The notes: generated by a model from the sequence alone, not told the origin. A stretch of DNA of 64,000 nt from Mesorhizobium sp. L-2-11 (GCF_016756595.1 NZ_AP023258.1:1-64000); one strand, 5' to 3'; positions 17,302 through 26,547 are shown, counted from the stretch's first letter. Numbers and translations are program-made.

Positions 17302-18525
17302 ATGGATCACTTTTCCTTTTCCAACCAAGCCGCTGATGCCCTATTTCTGGAAGTGCCGTTCGCTGACGAGCGGAACCGCTATTTGCACCACTGCGCCGCA
17401 CACGGAGCTAGGCCTGAAGTTCTTAGGGTCAAACGCAACGAACTCCTGTGGATCGCGCTACATCTCGGTCCAGAAGCCGCGGCCGGAGTCGGCATGGCGG
17501 AGTTGTTACCGATCGCGCAGGCTCGGCAGGATCTTCGCGGTGCGGCTACCGCTGCACGGCGGGTCATCGATATCGGGCGCCCCTGGCTGAAGTTCCTCGG
17601 CTGGTGGCGTGAACCCACTGTCATATTGTCATACCAGGGGCAACTCGACCGGTACGTCGCCTGGATGCGTGACGAACGCGGTTTGACACCGTCGACGGTG
17701 GAGCAATGGGGGAGCATGACCGGCAGATTCTTACTGTGGTGCGAACAGGCGAACCGTCAGCTCAAGGATTTGAGGGCAGAAGACATCGACAACTATATAG
17801 CGACCCAAGGAGCCGGGCGCTGGGGTCGTGTCTCGATTGCACATGTCGCCTCCGCCTTGCGCGCATTTCTGCGATACGCGGCAAAAGAGGCGTGGTGCTC
17901 AGACCGCTTGGCGAGGTCAATATCGCGGCCTCGGCTTTATCAGCAAGAGTCTCTGCCATATGCCCCGGATTGGTCTGACGTCCAGAAGATGTTGGCCGCC
18001 GTCGACACGGACCGGCCCCGCGACATCCGGGACCGCGCGATCTTACTGCTGCTGGCTGTATATGGTATGCGGCGCGGCGAAGTCGCCGCACTGCAGCTCC
18101 ACCAAATCGACTGGGCGGGGCGAACTCTTCGGCTTTTCCGCTTAAAGCGACGACAAGCCCAGATCTATCCGCTGGTGCCCTCTGCTGCTGAAGCATTGGC
18201 GCGCTACGTTGATACGGTGCGGCCGCCGTCGTCGTGCCAAGAAGTCTTTCTCCGTATGCAGGCGCCTCAACGGGCCTTGAAGGCGGCTAGCATTTATAGC
18301 GTCGCCAATCGGCGATTTGTCGCGCTTGGCATTCAAGCGGCGCATCGGGGCGCGCATGCGCTGCGGCATGCCTGTGCAGTTCGCTTGCTTGCTGAGGGGC
18401 TGACCATCAAAGAGATCGGCGACCATCTTGGACACCGCAGCACCGCGGCAACAAGTGTCTACGCAAAAGTGAACATGACAGCTCTTCGCGAAGTTGGCGC
18501 CTTCGATTTGGGAGACGTCCTATGA
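17302..18525 (+). CDS. RIT tyrosine recombinase 1
   Basis: A 407-residue tyrosine recombinase, the first of the trio. The ATG at 17302 follows GGAGG at 17291. A SAM-like N-terminal domain occupies roughly residues 110-210, then the catalytic domain: Arg in LAVYGMRRGEVAALQL, HALRHACAVRLL, LGHRSTAATSVYAK (catalytic Tyr). Its stop overlaps the start of recombinase 2 (ATGA). RIT trios are thought to move as a unit, with three non-equivalent recombinases that are not interchangeable. Confidence 0.9.
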   Translation: MDHFSFSNQAADALFLEVPFADERNRYLHHCAAHGARPEVLRVKRNELLWIALHLGPEAAAGVGMAELLPIAQARQDLRGAATAARRVIDIGRPWLKFLGWWREPTVILSYQGQLDRYVAWMRDERGLTPSTVEQWGSMTGRFLLWCEQANRQLKDLRAEDIDNYIATQGAGRWGRVSIAHVASALRAFLRYAAKEAWCSDRLARSISRPRLYQQESLPYAPDWSDVQKMLAAVDTDRPRDIRDRAILLLLAVYGMRRGEVAALQLHQIDWAGRTLRLFRLKRRQAQIYPLVPSAAEALARYVDTVRPPSSCQEVFLRMQAPQRALKAASIYSVANRRFVALGIQAAHRGAHALRHACAVRLLAEGLTIKEIGDHLGHRSTAATSVYAKVNMTALREVGAFDLGDVL

Positions 18526-19466
18526 AGCTGATCGACGTCATCGATGTCTACCTCGCCCGGCAAAGGTCACTGGGCATGCGCTTCGAGTCTGCCGGCCGCT
18601 TGCTCCATCACTTCGGGCGAGCAGTCGGCGATCGACAGATCGGCGAAGTAACCCCAGAATCGGTCATTGATTTCCTCAATGGAGACAAGGGGCCGACCGC
18701 GACGTGGGCACTCAAACACAGGGTGCTGAGTGGCCTCTTTAGATTCGCAATAAGCCGCGGATATGCCGATCGCTCGCCTCTGCCGACAGTTCTGCCGAAC
18801 CTGCCGCCGCAGCAGACGCCGTACGTATATTCGACCGAGGAACTGCGCCGACTACTGGAGGCAACGTCGACTTTGCGAACGGGCTACAGCCAGCATGTAC
18901 CGGCGATGTACCGTACGATGATCCTGCTCCTCTACGGAACAGGCATGCGGATCGGCGAGGCCCTGCGCTTGACCTTGAAGGATGTCGACCTCGTCGAAGA
19001 CGTCATCACCATCCATTGCACCAAATTCTTCAAGACTCGGCTGGTTCCAATTGGACCGAAGCTGTCTGGAGAACTGGCCGCGCATCTCGAGCGTCGTGGC
19101 TTGCTGCCAATGCCGCAGGGAAAGGCGGCGCCGCTATTCGCGTCGCGCGGCATTCGAGGGTGGACTTATCAGAGTGTCGTCACCATGTTCCAACATGTCC
19201 GCCGAGCCGCCGGAATCGAACGCCCGATCGGCGAACTGCGCCCTCCACGTATCCATGATCTTCGCCACACAGCGGCCGTGCACCGTGTCGTCGCATGGTA
19301 TCATTCCGGCGAGGACGTCCAACGATTGCTCCCGCAACTCGCGACCTTCCTTGGTCACATCGACATCCGATCGACCCAACGTTATCTGCAAATGACGCCT
19401 GAACTCCTGGAGGCGGCCAGCCAACGCTTCGCCCAGTATGCGATGGAGGGCAGCCATGAAGAATGA
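18522..19466 (+). CDS. RIT tyrosine recombinase 2
   Basis: A 314-residue tyrosine recombinase, second of the trio. The active-site residues are visible: GTGMRIGEALRLTLKDVDL (Arg), IHDLRHTAAVHRVVAWY (H-x-x-R) and FLGHIDIRSTQRYLQ (His, Tyr). It overlaps recombinase 1 by ATGA and recombinase 3 by 11 bases, so expression of all three is likely coupled. It appears intact. Confidence 0.9.
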   Translation: MKLIDVIDVYLARQRSLGMRFESAGRLLHHFGRAVGDRQIGEVTPESVIDFLNGDKGPTATWALKHRVLSGLFRFAISRGYADRSPLPTVLPNLPPQQTPYVYSTEELRRLLEATSTLRTGYSQHVPAMYRTMILLLYGTGMRIGEALRLTLKDVDLVEDVITIHCTKFFKTRLVPIGPKLSGELAAHLERRGLLPMPQGKAAPLFASRGIRGWTYQSVVTMFQHVRRAAGIERPIGELRPPRIHDLRHTAAVHRVVAWYHSGEDVQRLLPQLATFLGHIDIRSTQRYLQMTPELLEAASQRFAQYAMEGSHEE

Positions 19467-20451
19467 GATGCTCCTGGGACCATGGGTGCGGCGGTTCCTC
19501 CTTGAACATCTGGTGGCTGAACGCAATCTGTCCCGAAACACTCAGGCCAGCTACCGCGACACCTTGATGCTCTTGCTTCCGTTTGCCAGCAATCACGCGG
19601 CGCGTCCCATTGATCGAATGTCGGTCGAGGATCTGACACCGTCAATCATCCGTCAGTTCCTTGATCACCTGGAACGCGATCGAAAGTGCAGCGGGGTCAC
19701 TCGAAACCAGAGGCTGGCAACCATACGCTCATTAGCAAGGTTCATTGGCATGCACTCACCGGTCCACATCGCGTGGTCCGGCGAAGTACGAGCGATGCCG
19801 TTCAAGAAGACCGCCAAGGCCATGATAGGATATCTCGAGAAGCCAGAGATGGACGCCCTCTTGGCACAGCCGGACCGTCGTACGCCTCTTGGCAATCGCG
19901 ATTACGCTTTGCTTCTGTTCTTGTACAATAGCGGTGCCCGTGCCGATGAAGCGGCGCAGTTGATCGTCGACAATTTGCAGCTGGGCCGGCAATCGTCGGT
20001 GCGACTGCACGGCAAGGGAAACAAGTTCCGATCATGTCCGTTATGGCCAGCCACTGCAACGACCCTATCGAAGCTCGTCGAGGGACGTGGCAAGCGGGAT
20101 CCGGTCTTCCTGAATCGGATCAACTCGCCATTGACGCGGTTCGGGATCCACAGACTCGTGACCCACTATGCCGAGCTGGCGAGCAAAATAGTGCCGTCGA
20201 TCGAGACGAAGCGCGTTAGTCCTCACACGATCCGACATACAACTGCAGTCCACCTGCTGCGCGCTGGCGTCGACATCAACACAATCCGTGCCTGGCTTGG
20301 CCATGTGTCTCTGGACACGACGCATGTTTACGCCGAAGTCGATATGGAAATGAAGGCCAAGGCGCTGGCTCGGGTCGACATCTCTGACCAACAAACCACG
20401 GTCTCCCAGCGCGCGCTACCGTCCCTAATGGCCTTCCTGAAGGCTCTCTAG
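19456..20451 (+). CDS. RIT tyrosine recombinase 3
   Basis: A 331-residue tyrosine recombinase, third of the trio. The ATG at 19456 has GGAGGG at 19445. Active-site motifs: YNSGARADEAAQL (Arg), HTIRHTTAVHLLRAGVD and AWLGHVSLDTTHVYAE (His and Tyr). The catalytic domain is preceded by a typical core-binding domain (FLLEHLVAERNLSRNTQASY). It is followed by the RIT right end and then an IS66 terminus. Confidence 0.9.
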   Translation: MKNEMLLGPWVRRFLLEHLVAERNLSRNTQASYRDTLMLLLPFASNHAARPIDRMSVEDLTPSIIRQFLDHLERDRKCSGVTRNQRLATIRSLARFIGMHSPVHIAWSGEVRAMPFKKTAKAMIGYLEKPEMDALLAQPDRRTPLGNRDYALLLFLYNSGARADEAAQLIVDNLQLGRQSSVRLHGKGNKFRSCPLWPATATTLSKLVEGRGKRDPVFLNRINSPLTRFGIHRLVTHYAELASKIVPSIETKRVSPHTIRHTTAVHLLRAGVDINTIRAWLGHVSLDTTHVYAEVDMEMKAKALARVDISDQQTTVSQRALPSLMAFLKAL

Positions 20452-20489
20452 CGCGGTCGTGAAGTGGAATTTTATGTTGCGGTGCAAGC

Positions 20490-20916
20490 GTAAGCGGTCA
20501 GCCGATAACGTCAGGCCTAAAGTTCCAAGGCATGAGCATTTCGATTTCGGATGCCGGCCAGCCTTGAGCGATGCGGGTCAAGGTCTGCGAGAGCCAGTCG
20601 AGCGGATCGACGCTGTTCATTTTGCAGGTTTGCAGCAAGGTGGCTACCGTCGCCCAGGTTCGTCCACCGCCGTGGCTGCCGGCGAATAGACTATTCTTTC
20701 GCGTGATCGTCTGGGGCCTGATTGCACGCTCGACGATATTGGAGTCGATTTCGATGCGACCGTCCATCAGAAAGCGTTCCAGCGCCTCCCGCCGGGTGAG
20801 CGCGTAGCGGATCGCCTCGGCGGTCTTGGATTTTCCGGAGACCTTGCCCAGTTCCGCTTCCCATAGATCGAAGAGGCTCGCGACAATGGCCACGGACTTT
20901 TCCTGACGTAGCGCGG
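20490..20916 (-). pseudogene. IS66 end with 3' fragment of tnpC
   Basis: The IS66 terminus GTAAGCGG lies at 20490, followed by the last ~140 codons of an IS66 TnpC read on the minus strand (stop at 20498). They include RRKEALERF-like text, IVERAIRPQTITRKNSLFAG and a C-terminus ending NFRPDVIG. At 20916 homology to the complete copy at 52545 stops and the DNA continues in the peptidoglycan-binding gene. The frame runs on out of homology and does not encode a functional transposase. Confidence 0.88.
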
Positions 20917-22346
20917 GGCGGGGCTCGCTCGCACTGCGGGTAGCCGGTCGAACCACCGCGGCTGGTCCGACCCGGCGGTGTTGGGAACAATAATAGGGCC
21001 GCGCTGCCGAATGAGATCCGAAACCTGAGCATTATGCGATGCGAGCGATCCTTCGGTTGTCGGCGCTGCGGAGGCGGCCTTGGTGTCCTCAATGCTTTGC
21101 CAACCCGCTTTTGCGGCTGAAGGATTGGGCACTGGTGTGGGCGGTCTAATGGCTCCGCGTTGTCTGATGAAGTCGTGGACAGCTCTATTATGTACCGCGA
21201 CAGAAGTCGCAATATCTGATGTTAAGGCTTGTTTCTGTTCGACCGGTTGTCTTCCAACCACAGTATTGGCTGGAACGATCAGATCGTTCCGAACCAAGAG
21301 GTGCCTGTTGCTTCTGTCCGATTGGTCGAAACCGGTATCAAGATGGCTGCCCTTGCTTTCGGAATCCGACGGCTGCGTCTGATCCGTTGCGGCCGCAGGA
21401 CCGCGTAGTCGAATGGATTCCGCTATCTGAGCATTATGTGATGCGAGCGATCCCTCGCTTGTTGTCGTTACCGGGGTGACCTTGGTAGCCTCTAAGCTTT
21501 CCCAACTCGTTTTTGCGGGAGTTGCCGGATGCCTGGCTGAAGGATTGGTCCCTGATTTGGGCCGTGGGATTGCTCCTCTCTGACGGATGAAATCGTGGAC
21601 AGCGGCGTTGTGTGCCGCGATTGAAGCCGCAACGTTCGGCGACAGGATCGGCGTTTGTTCGACTGGCTGCCTTCTATCAGCAATGCTGGCTGGCACCACG
21701 CGATCGTTCGGAATACGCAGGCGGTGCCTGCTACTTCTGATCGACCGGTCGAGACCGTGATCAGGTTCGCTGCTCTTGCTTCCGGACCGTGCTGGAACCG
21801 GGTCCGCGCCCGGCTTCGCCGTCTCCGCAAGAAGAAGAACGCGGTTGCGACCGCTAGCAGGCCCAAATAGATCAAACGCGGTGTGGGGATGGTTGGCGCC
21901 TCGCCGACCTTGTTGGGCTCGGGCTCCAAACGATCGGATTTGGCTGACGCCTGGTGGACATCGCCATCTGCTTGCCGGGCTTCACCGTGACTTGTTTGTG
22001 GAGTTATCTTTGTTGGAACACCAGGCTTCTCTAAGAGCGACGGGAGCGAGTGCGTGGCTATGGGCGTCAACGGGCCACGCCTCACCTGCGGAAAAAGTGC
22101 GGCTGACGTCGCTTCGTCCAAAGTACCGGTCTGAGGAAGATTGTTCGCTTTCTGGAAAGCCTTGAGCGCACTGATGGACCGACGTCCCCAAATTCCGTCC
22201 GCGGTCCCGAGATCGTAGCCATGGTCGGCAAGCGCTTGTTGAATCTGCCGAGCGGAATGTTGTGATTCCTGTGAAGTTGCGGGGTCTGTGACGCCCAGTG
22301 CTGTCGCCAAGGCGACCACCACAGTCCAAGAAAATGGCAACCTCAT
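20917..22346 (-). pseudogene. peptidoglycan-binding membrane protein with repeats, frameshifted and 3'-truncated
   Basis: The start at 22346 gives a signal peptide (MRLPFSWTVVVALATALGV), a PG-binding-1 domain (QIQQALADHGYDLGTADGIWGRRSISALKAFQK), and a transmembrane segment (LIYLGLLAVATAFFFL) with a following Arg cluster. Around 21790-21840 the sensible frame changes: the original frame runs on as nonsense to 21492, while another frame encodes two ~150-residue repeats. Each repeat has the pattern R.PVEQ..., VA..HN.AVHDFIRQRGAI, then SLASHNAQ..IR.RGP. The protein is cut off at 20917 by the IS66 fragment. It was probably an inner-membrane protein with a long cytoplasmic or periplasmic repeat region; I do not know its function. 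Confidence 0.6.
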
Positions 22347-22718
22347 CCCTTTTGCCCCGCCGTCCCAGTTTAAGCATAGCTGGGATGAGTTCTTTTGAGA
22401 ACTCGCGCTATTACATTTCCTCCGAATGAGGGCAGACGCTCAACAGCAGAAACTGCCGATCTCCTTTGATCGCACTTTTCCCGCTCGAACTCGTCCTTGT
22501 TCAGCCCGAACAGGATCTACACAATAGCCGATCTGCGATGACAATGATGGACCCTAAGGCCGGGCCAAACGAGGCCGGCCTGAATTTCGACCCACGTCCG
22601 AAGTATGCCGCAAATTTCGGACAATGCGCCACCTGTCGGTCTGCCCACTGCTTATCGCCGATCGATCTCTTGATCAGGTACAAGCAGACGCAGCGGTCGT
22701 TCCGTCGTCAGCGTCCAG
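22347..22718. other. intergenic region without a convincing gene
   Basis: These 372 bases lie between the start of the peptidoglycan-binding gene and the end of scpB. A 60-codon minus-strand frame (22501-22683) with one Cys pair near its end (LLCRSCSG) is visible but has no convincing ribosome site or family. Otherwise I see nothing in it. Confidence 0.5.
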
Positions 22719-23435
22719 CTATTCGTCCGCCTCGACTTCGATGCCCTCTTGGAGACCGGCAAAGTCCGGCATGATGTCACCAGCCAGAAGCTTCTCCTTT
22801 GACAGCAGCCCCGCATCTTCGAGTGCCTCGAAATCCGGCAGATCGCGCAGCGTGTCGAGGCCGAACTCGAGCAGGAACGCTTTTGTCGTCACGTAGGTGT
22901 AGGGCGCGCCGGGCGTCGGGCTGCGCGGGCCCGAAGCGATCAGGCCGGCACCACGCAGATGACCAATAAAATCCCGGCTGATCTCCTTGCCGAAGAAGGA
23001 AGAAAGCTCGCCACGCGTGATCGGCTGGAAGTAGGCAATGCACATCAGCACCAGCACTTCGGACTGCGTCAAGTCGACCGCCTTATCGCCTCCACCAACC
23101 CCGGCACGGATGGCGTCGGCATAGGCCGGCCGGGTCAAGTGCTTCCAGCCGCCGGCGACCGCAACCAGATCATAGGGCCGGCCGCGCAGTTCTTCGCGGA
23201 TGTCGTCGATCAGCAGGTCGATGCTGCAGCTTTTGCCGACGATCCGCGCGAGCGTCTCGCGACCAACAGGCTCGCTCGCCGCGAAGATAGTGGCCTCGAC
23301 GCGCTGCATCCATTCCCGCCAACGCACCTGTGGCGGCAGGTGATCCAGCTCCCGGTCAAACAGCTGGTCAGCTGATCGACGGTCATCTGGCCGATCCTTT
23401 CCGGGTCTGCGCACCGCTTCCACCATGGTCGTCAC
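22719..23435 (-). CDS. scpB: plasmid-borne ScpB-like segregation and condensation protein
   Basis: A 238-residue protein of the ScpB type. Two winged-helix domains are visible in order: RVEATIFAASEPVGRETLARIVG... and LTQSEVLVLMCIAYFQPITRGELSSFFGKEISRDFIGHL..., with the typical LIASGPRSPTPGAPYTYVTTKAFLLEFGL segment near the end. ScpB normally works with SMC and the kleisin ScpA; no scpA lies nearby. The GTG at 23435 overlaps the upstream DUF1403 stop (GTGA); an ATG at 23426 is an alternative start. The same three-gene cluster (integrase, DUF1403, ScpB) recurs on rhizobial plasmids as I recall. A role in plasmid segregation is inference. Confidence 0.85.
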   Translation of the reverse strand: MTTMVEAVRRPGKDRPDDRRSADQLFDRELDHLPPQVRWREWMQRVEATIFAASEPVGRETLARIVGKSCSIDLLIDDIREELRGRPYDLVAVAGGWKHLTRPAYADAIRAGVGGGDKAVDLTQSEVLVLMCIAYFQPITRGELSSFFGKEISRDFIGHLRGAGLIASGPRSPTPGAPYTYVTTKAFLLEFGLDTLRDLPDFEALEDAGLLSKEKLLAGDIMPDFAGLQEGIEVEADE

Positions 23436-24457
23436 AGCCCGTAGATGCGAAAGGTTGGGCGGCCGGATAGCTCGCGCACCGCGCCGAATTCGACCAGCCG
23501 GTCGAACAGGCGGCGCAGGCCCCGGTCGCTCATCCCAGCGATCTTCTCCGAAGCGACGACCGCATCGTCGGACAAGAGTCTTTCGACCACCATGTTCGCG
23601 GCCTTGGCCCGGAGTTTTGGAGCCACGACAATCAGGCGCTCCGCGCGGCGCTCGAGCTCAGCGGAAAGATCGATCGCACGCAGCGCAGCGCGCGCCTGCG
23701 CGGCGAGCAAACCTTTCGCACGCTCAGAATTTGTCACAATACTTGTCGACACAGAACCCGCTGCTGACCGACGCGAGCCGGCGCTTGTGCCCAAGGCTGC
23801 CTCGGCGCCCAGCAGCGGTACCGCGTGGTCCCAGCCCAGGCGCTGCGCCAGCAGGGCGTCGGCGAGCCAGGCTCCAACGGTGCGTGCGAAGCCACGGCGT
23901 TCGGCGGCCGTGAACGCACCGGTCAGCATGCCGACCATTCCGATGCCTGCGGAAAGCTGTCGAAGATCATCCGCCAGAACGCTGACCGCCTCATCATCCG
24001 GCGCGTAGCCAAGCTCCTCCAGCATTGCGGCAAGATTTTTCTCCGTCAGTAGATCCTCCGTTGGCCGAGATGCCAACCGACGCCAGGCGAGGAGAAAACG
24101 GCCGGCGGGGCCGACATTGTCGCCGGGCCGGGTGAGCAACACGGCGTCGCGCAGCGCGCTTTCATCCTCGACGCGGCCAGCCTGCTTTGCCGTTGCCACG
24201 GCAGCCGAAAGCGCCAGGCGCCGGCGCCAGGCGCCGGCCCATCGTTCCTGTCGGCGGACCACCGCATCGAGGGCGCAGATGGCAGCGCCCGCGGCGAGCG
24301 AGACGTCCTCGAACTCGTTTCCCGCATGACTGTGCGCATCCGAGATGGCCCGGCGCAGCCAGGCCGGCACCGCTGCCATTGGCACGGTCGGAGGGGTTCC
24401 GGCAGGCGTGGCGTGGTGACGTGCAGAAGGTCTGGAACGCAGAATCATCGAGAGCAC
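23432..24457 (-). CDS. DUF1403-family protein
   Basis: A 341-residue, largely helical, Ala/Arg-rich protein that I recognise as DUF1403. Typical text includes AWLRRAISDAHSHAGNEFEDVSLAAGAAICALDAVVRR, AGRVEDESALRDAVLLTRPGD, GPAGRFLLAWRRLASRPT, and a C-terminus that looks like a winged helix (GMSDRGLRRLFDRLVEFGAVRELSGRPTFRIYGL). No catalytic motif is visible. Its stop overlaps the ScpB start, so the two form one transcription unit divergent from the integrase. It could supply a kleisin-like or adaptor role to ScpB, but that is speculation. Confidence 0.8.
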   Translation of the reverse strand: MLSMILRSRPSARHHATPAGTPPTVPMAAVPAWLRRAISDAHSHAGNEFEDVSLAAGAAICALDAVVRRQERWAGAWRRRLALSAAVATAKQAGRVEDESALRDAVLLTRPGDNVGPAGRFLLAWRRLASRPTEDLLTEKNLAAMLEELGYAPDDEAVSVLADDLRQLSAGIGMVGMLTGAFTAAERRGFARTVGAWLADALLAQRLGWDHAVPLLGAEAALGTSAGSRRSAAGSVSTSIVTNSERAKGLLAAQARAALRAIDLSAELERRAERLIVVAPKLRAKAANMVVERLLSDDAVVASEKIAGMSDRGLRRLFDRLVEFGAVRELSGRPTFRIYGL

Positions 24458-24528
24458 GATGAATCATGGCGGCGCTTTTAGCAACAAAAATGGACGAAAA
24501 GCGCTGTGCTTGTCGTGCATCAACAACA

Positions 24529-24551
24529 AATGATAATGTTGCATTATCATT
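24529..24551. promoter_or_regulatory. 10-3-10 perfect palindrome, probable operator
   Basis: AATGATAATG, TTG, CATTATCATT between the divergent DUF1403/scpB unit and the integrase, 22 bases before the integrase ATG. A perfect AT-rich dyad in this position suits a repressor or autoregulatory site acting on both promoters. Confidence 0.65.
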
Positions 24552-24573
24552 CGTTTTTCTCTTTATAGGAGAA

Positions 24574-25827
24574 ATGACCGTTTTCATCGCGCAGAAGCCC
24601 CAAAATCACGTCGAGAAGACCTCCGGAACGTCCCACAGCACGGCGGCCGGCGACGATCTTTCGACAGCGCGGCTGTCGGCCGAGCCCGCGGCCCCTATCG
24701 GCGACGAACAGTTCACCGATGACCTGCCCGATATCGTCGACCTCGTCTTGGAGATGGGCCGGGCGACCGAGGAGCAGCCGGCTGGTGACCCCTCCCCTGC
24801 CTTGCAGCCGGCATCCGAATCGGGACCGACATTCGGTCTACCGGCACATCTGGAAAACCTTGCAGATCGCGCGCGCGATTACGTCGAGGCGGCAAGTTCG
24901 GCCAACACGCGGCGTGCCTATGCCGCCGACTGGAAGCATTTTAGCGCCTGGTGCCGGCGGCAGAATCTTGAGGCCTTTCCACCTGACCCACAGACCGTTG
25001 GCCTCTACATCACCGCTTGCGCCTCGGGAAAGGTCACAGGGGACAAAAAACCGAACGCCGTTTCAACCATCGAGCGGCGGCTTTCGGCGCTGACCTGGAA
25101 CTTTTCTCAGCGCGGTCAGCCGCTCGACAGAAAGGACCGCCACATCGCAACGGTCATGGCCGGCATTCGCAACAGCCACGCAAAACCGCCGGTGCAGAAG
25201 GAGGCCGTCCTCCCCGAAGATATGATCGCCATGCTGGAGACGCTCGACCGCGGCACGCTGCGGGGCCTGCGCGACCGGGCGATGCTGCTGCTCGGTTTCG
25301 CCGGCGGGCTCAGACGCTCGGAAATCGTCGGCCTCGATGTTTCGCGCGACCAGACCGAAGATTCTTCAGGCTGGATCGAGATTTTTGACAAGGGCATGCT
25401 GGTCACCCTGCGCGGAAAAACCGGCTGGCGCGAGGTCGAAATCGGCCGCGGCTCGTCGGATGCTACCTGCCCGGTGGTCACGCTGCAGACTTGGCTCAAG
25501 CTTGCGCGCATCGGCCATGGCCCCCTGTTTCGTCGCGTTACCGGGAAAGGCAAGGCCGTCGGTTCGGAGCGGCTGAACGACCAGGAGGTGGCGCGGCTGG
25601 TCAAGCGCGCAGCACTTGCCGCCGGCGTCCGTGGCGATCTATCGGAAGGCGAACGGGAACAAAAATTCGCGGGCCACTCGCTGCGCGCCGGTCTCGCCTC
25701 CTCGGCCGAGGTCGATGAACGCTACGTGCAAAAACAGCTCGGTCACGCCTCCGCCGAGATGACCCGCAGATATCAGCGGCGCCGCGATCGGTTTCGGGTC
25801 AATCTCACCAAGGCGAGCGGGCTGTAA
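24574..25827 (+). CDS. tyrosine site-specific recombinase/integrase
   Basis: A 417-residue integrase. The ATG at 24574 is chosen because TAGGAGAA directly precedes it; an open frame extends further upstream across the operator. The N-terminal ~90 residues are acidic and low complexity. A core-binding domain follows (YVEAASSANTRRAYAADWKHFSAWCRR), then the catalytic domain: Arg in LLGFAGGLRRSEIVGLD, GHSLRAGLASSA (the usual H-x-x-R here reads H-S-L-R), and QLGHASAEMTRRYQ with the catalytic Tyr. It is divergent from DUF1403-scpB. A role in multimer resolution or plasmid integration is plausible but not shown. Confidence 0.88.
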   Translation: MTVFIAQKPQNHVEKTSGTSHSTAAGDDLSTARLSAEPAAPIGDEQFTDDLPDIVDLVLEMGRATEEQPAGDPSPALQPASESGPTFGLPAHLENLADRARDYVEAASSANTRRAYAADWKHFSAWCRRQNLEAFPPDPQTVGLYITACASGKVTGDKKPNAVSTIERRLSALTWNFSQRGQPLDRKDRHIATVMAGIRNSHAKPPVQKEAVLPEDMIAMLETLDRGTLRGLRDRAMLLLGFAGGLRRSEIVGLDVSRDQTEDSSGWIEIFDKGMLVTLRGKTGWREVEIGRGSSDATCPVVTLQTWLKLARIGHGPLFRRVTGKGKAVGSERLNDQEVARLVKRAALAAGVRGDLSEGEREQKFAGHSLRAGLASSAEVDERYVQKQLGHASAEMTRRYQRRRDRFRVNLTKASGL

Positions 25828-25856
25828 GGAAAGAAGCCCCCCTCCCCTGCCCCGCT

Positions 25857-26204
25857 TCAATCAGATGCAGTGGTGATATGGCTTTCTTCGGTGGATTTGT
25901 CGGTCGACAGAGCCCGTAGAACCGCTTCAGGCTCTTTTTCCATGATCCGGAGCAAGGTTCGAGCCGCGCCACTGGGCTGTCGCTTCCCTTGCTCCCATTT
26001 TTTATAGCCGGAAGGACTTGTGCCAAGCACAGTCGCCATTTCGTCCTGGGTGAGATCAAGCTTCTTGCGGATGGCTTTGGCGTCGACCGCGCCAACATCG
26101 ACGCTGTGCACCTTGATACCGGGAACGTCCTTACCCTGCGCGTGCGCCAGAGCTTCCGACATGGACTGGATCAGATCAGCGCCGAATTTTGCCATCTCGC
26201 TCAT
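25857..26204 (-). CDS. XRE-family antitoxin, HigA-like
   Basis: A 115-residue helix-turn-helix protein. The HTH lies at about residues 45-90: IRKKLDLTQDEMATVLGTSP, SGYKKWEQGKRQPSGAARTLL. An N-terminal extension of ~40 residues may hold the toxin-binding part. Its start overlaps the toxin stop by 4 bases (ATGA). In this family the antitoxin binds the toxin and represses the operon. The toxin-first order fits a HigBA-type system. Confidence 0.85.
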   Translation of the reverse strand: MSEMAKFGADLIQSMSEALAHAQGKDVPGIKVHSVDVGAVDAKAIRKKLDLTQDEMATVLGTSPSGYKKWEQGKRQPSGAARTLLRIMEKEPEAVLRALSTDKSTEESHITTASD

Positions 26205-26539
26205 GTCCTGCTCCTGTTCGCTGCCTTGATCGCCTTGGCGAAGGCTGCAACCGCTTTTGCCTCGTCCGGCTTGAGATCGACCTTTTCATTCTTGCCGTAT
26301 GCCAACAGCGCGTAGATCGGCGCGTCATCGCTGTACCAGTAGTAGACGACCCGCGCGCCGCCGCGCTTGCCTTTCCCCTTGGCAGCGAAGCGCATCTTTC
26401 GCACGCCGCCGGTTCCGGGGATCTCATCGCCGATCTGCGGGTTGGTAGCCAAAAAGTCGATCAGTTCCTTTCGTTCATCCTCGCTGAACAAATCAGCCGC
26501 CTGCTTGATGAACAATGGTGTCTCGGCGACGGTCTGCAT
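26201..26539 (-). CDS. RelE/HigB-type toxin
   Basis: A 112-residue protein of the RelE superfamily, usually a ribosome-dependent mRNA endonuclease. Typical text: TPLFIKQAADLFSEDERKELIDFLATNP, GDEIPGTGGVRKMRFAAKGKGKRGGARVVYY, APIYALLAYGKNEKVDL. The ATG at 26539 is chosen because AGGAAC precedes it and the next upstream start (26557) lies inside the operator palindrome. It forms an operon with the downstream antitoxin. Together they may stabilise the plasmid next to its replicator. Confidence 0.85.
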   Translation of the reverse strand: MQTVAETPLFIKQAADLFSEDERKELIDFLATNPQIGDEIPGTGGVRKMRFAAKGKGKRGGARVVYYWYSDDAPIYALLAYGKNEKVDLKPDEAKAVAAFAKAIKAANRSRT

Positions 26540-26547
26540 GCGGTTCC

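Larger units (their letters stand above)
17174..20482 (+). mobile_element. RIT element (recombinase in trio), copy 1
   Basis: Three overlapping tyrosine-recombinase genes in one direction, the hallmark of RIT elements. TTATGTTGCG occurs at the left boundary (17174) and again at the right (about 20472-20481), with its complement CGCAACATAAA at 17245-17255, so the left end also contains an inverted pair. The precise termini are uncertain: either 17174 or 17245 on the left, about 20482 on the right. The DNA is identical to copy 2 at 48803. Confidence 0.78.
17174..20916 (+). repeat. 3743-bp direct repeat, copy 1
   Basis: Matches 48803-52545 in the same orientation with an offset of 31,629 bases. 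It comprises the RIT element and the last ~430 bases of an IS66 element. All three recombinase products and the stretches of DNA I compared are identical. The left boundary coincides with the RIT end; the right boundary falls inside the IS66 transposase gene. Confidence 0.9.

Noticed and set aside
22501..22683. 60-codon minus-strand frame with a Cys pair
   Set aside because: No ribosome site and no recognisable family; left as part of the intergenic description.
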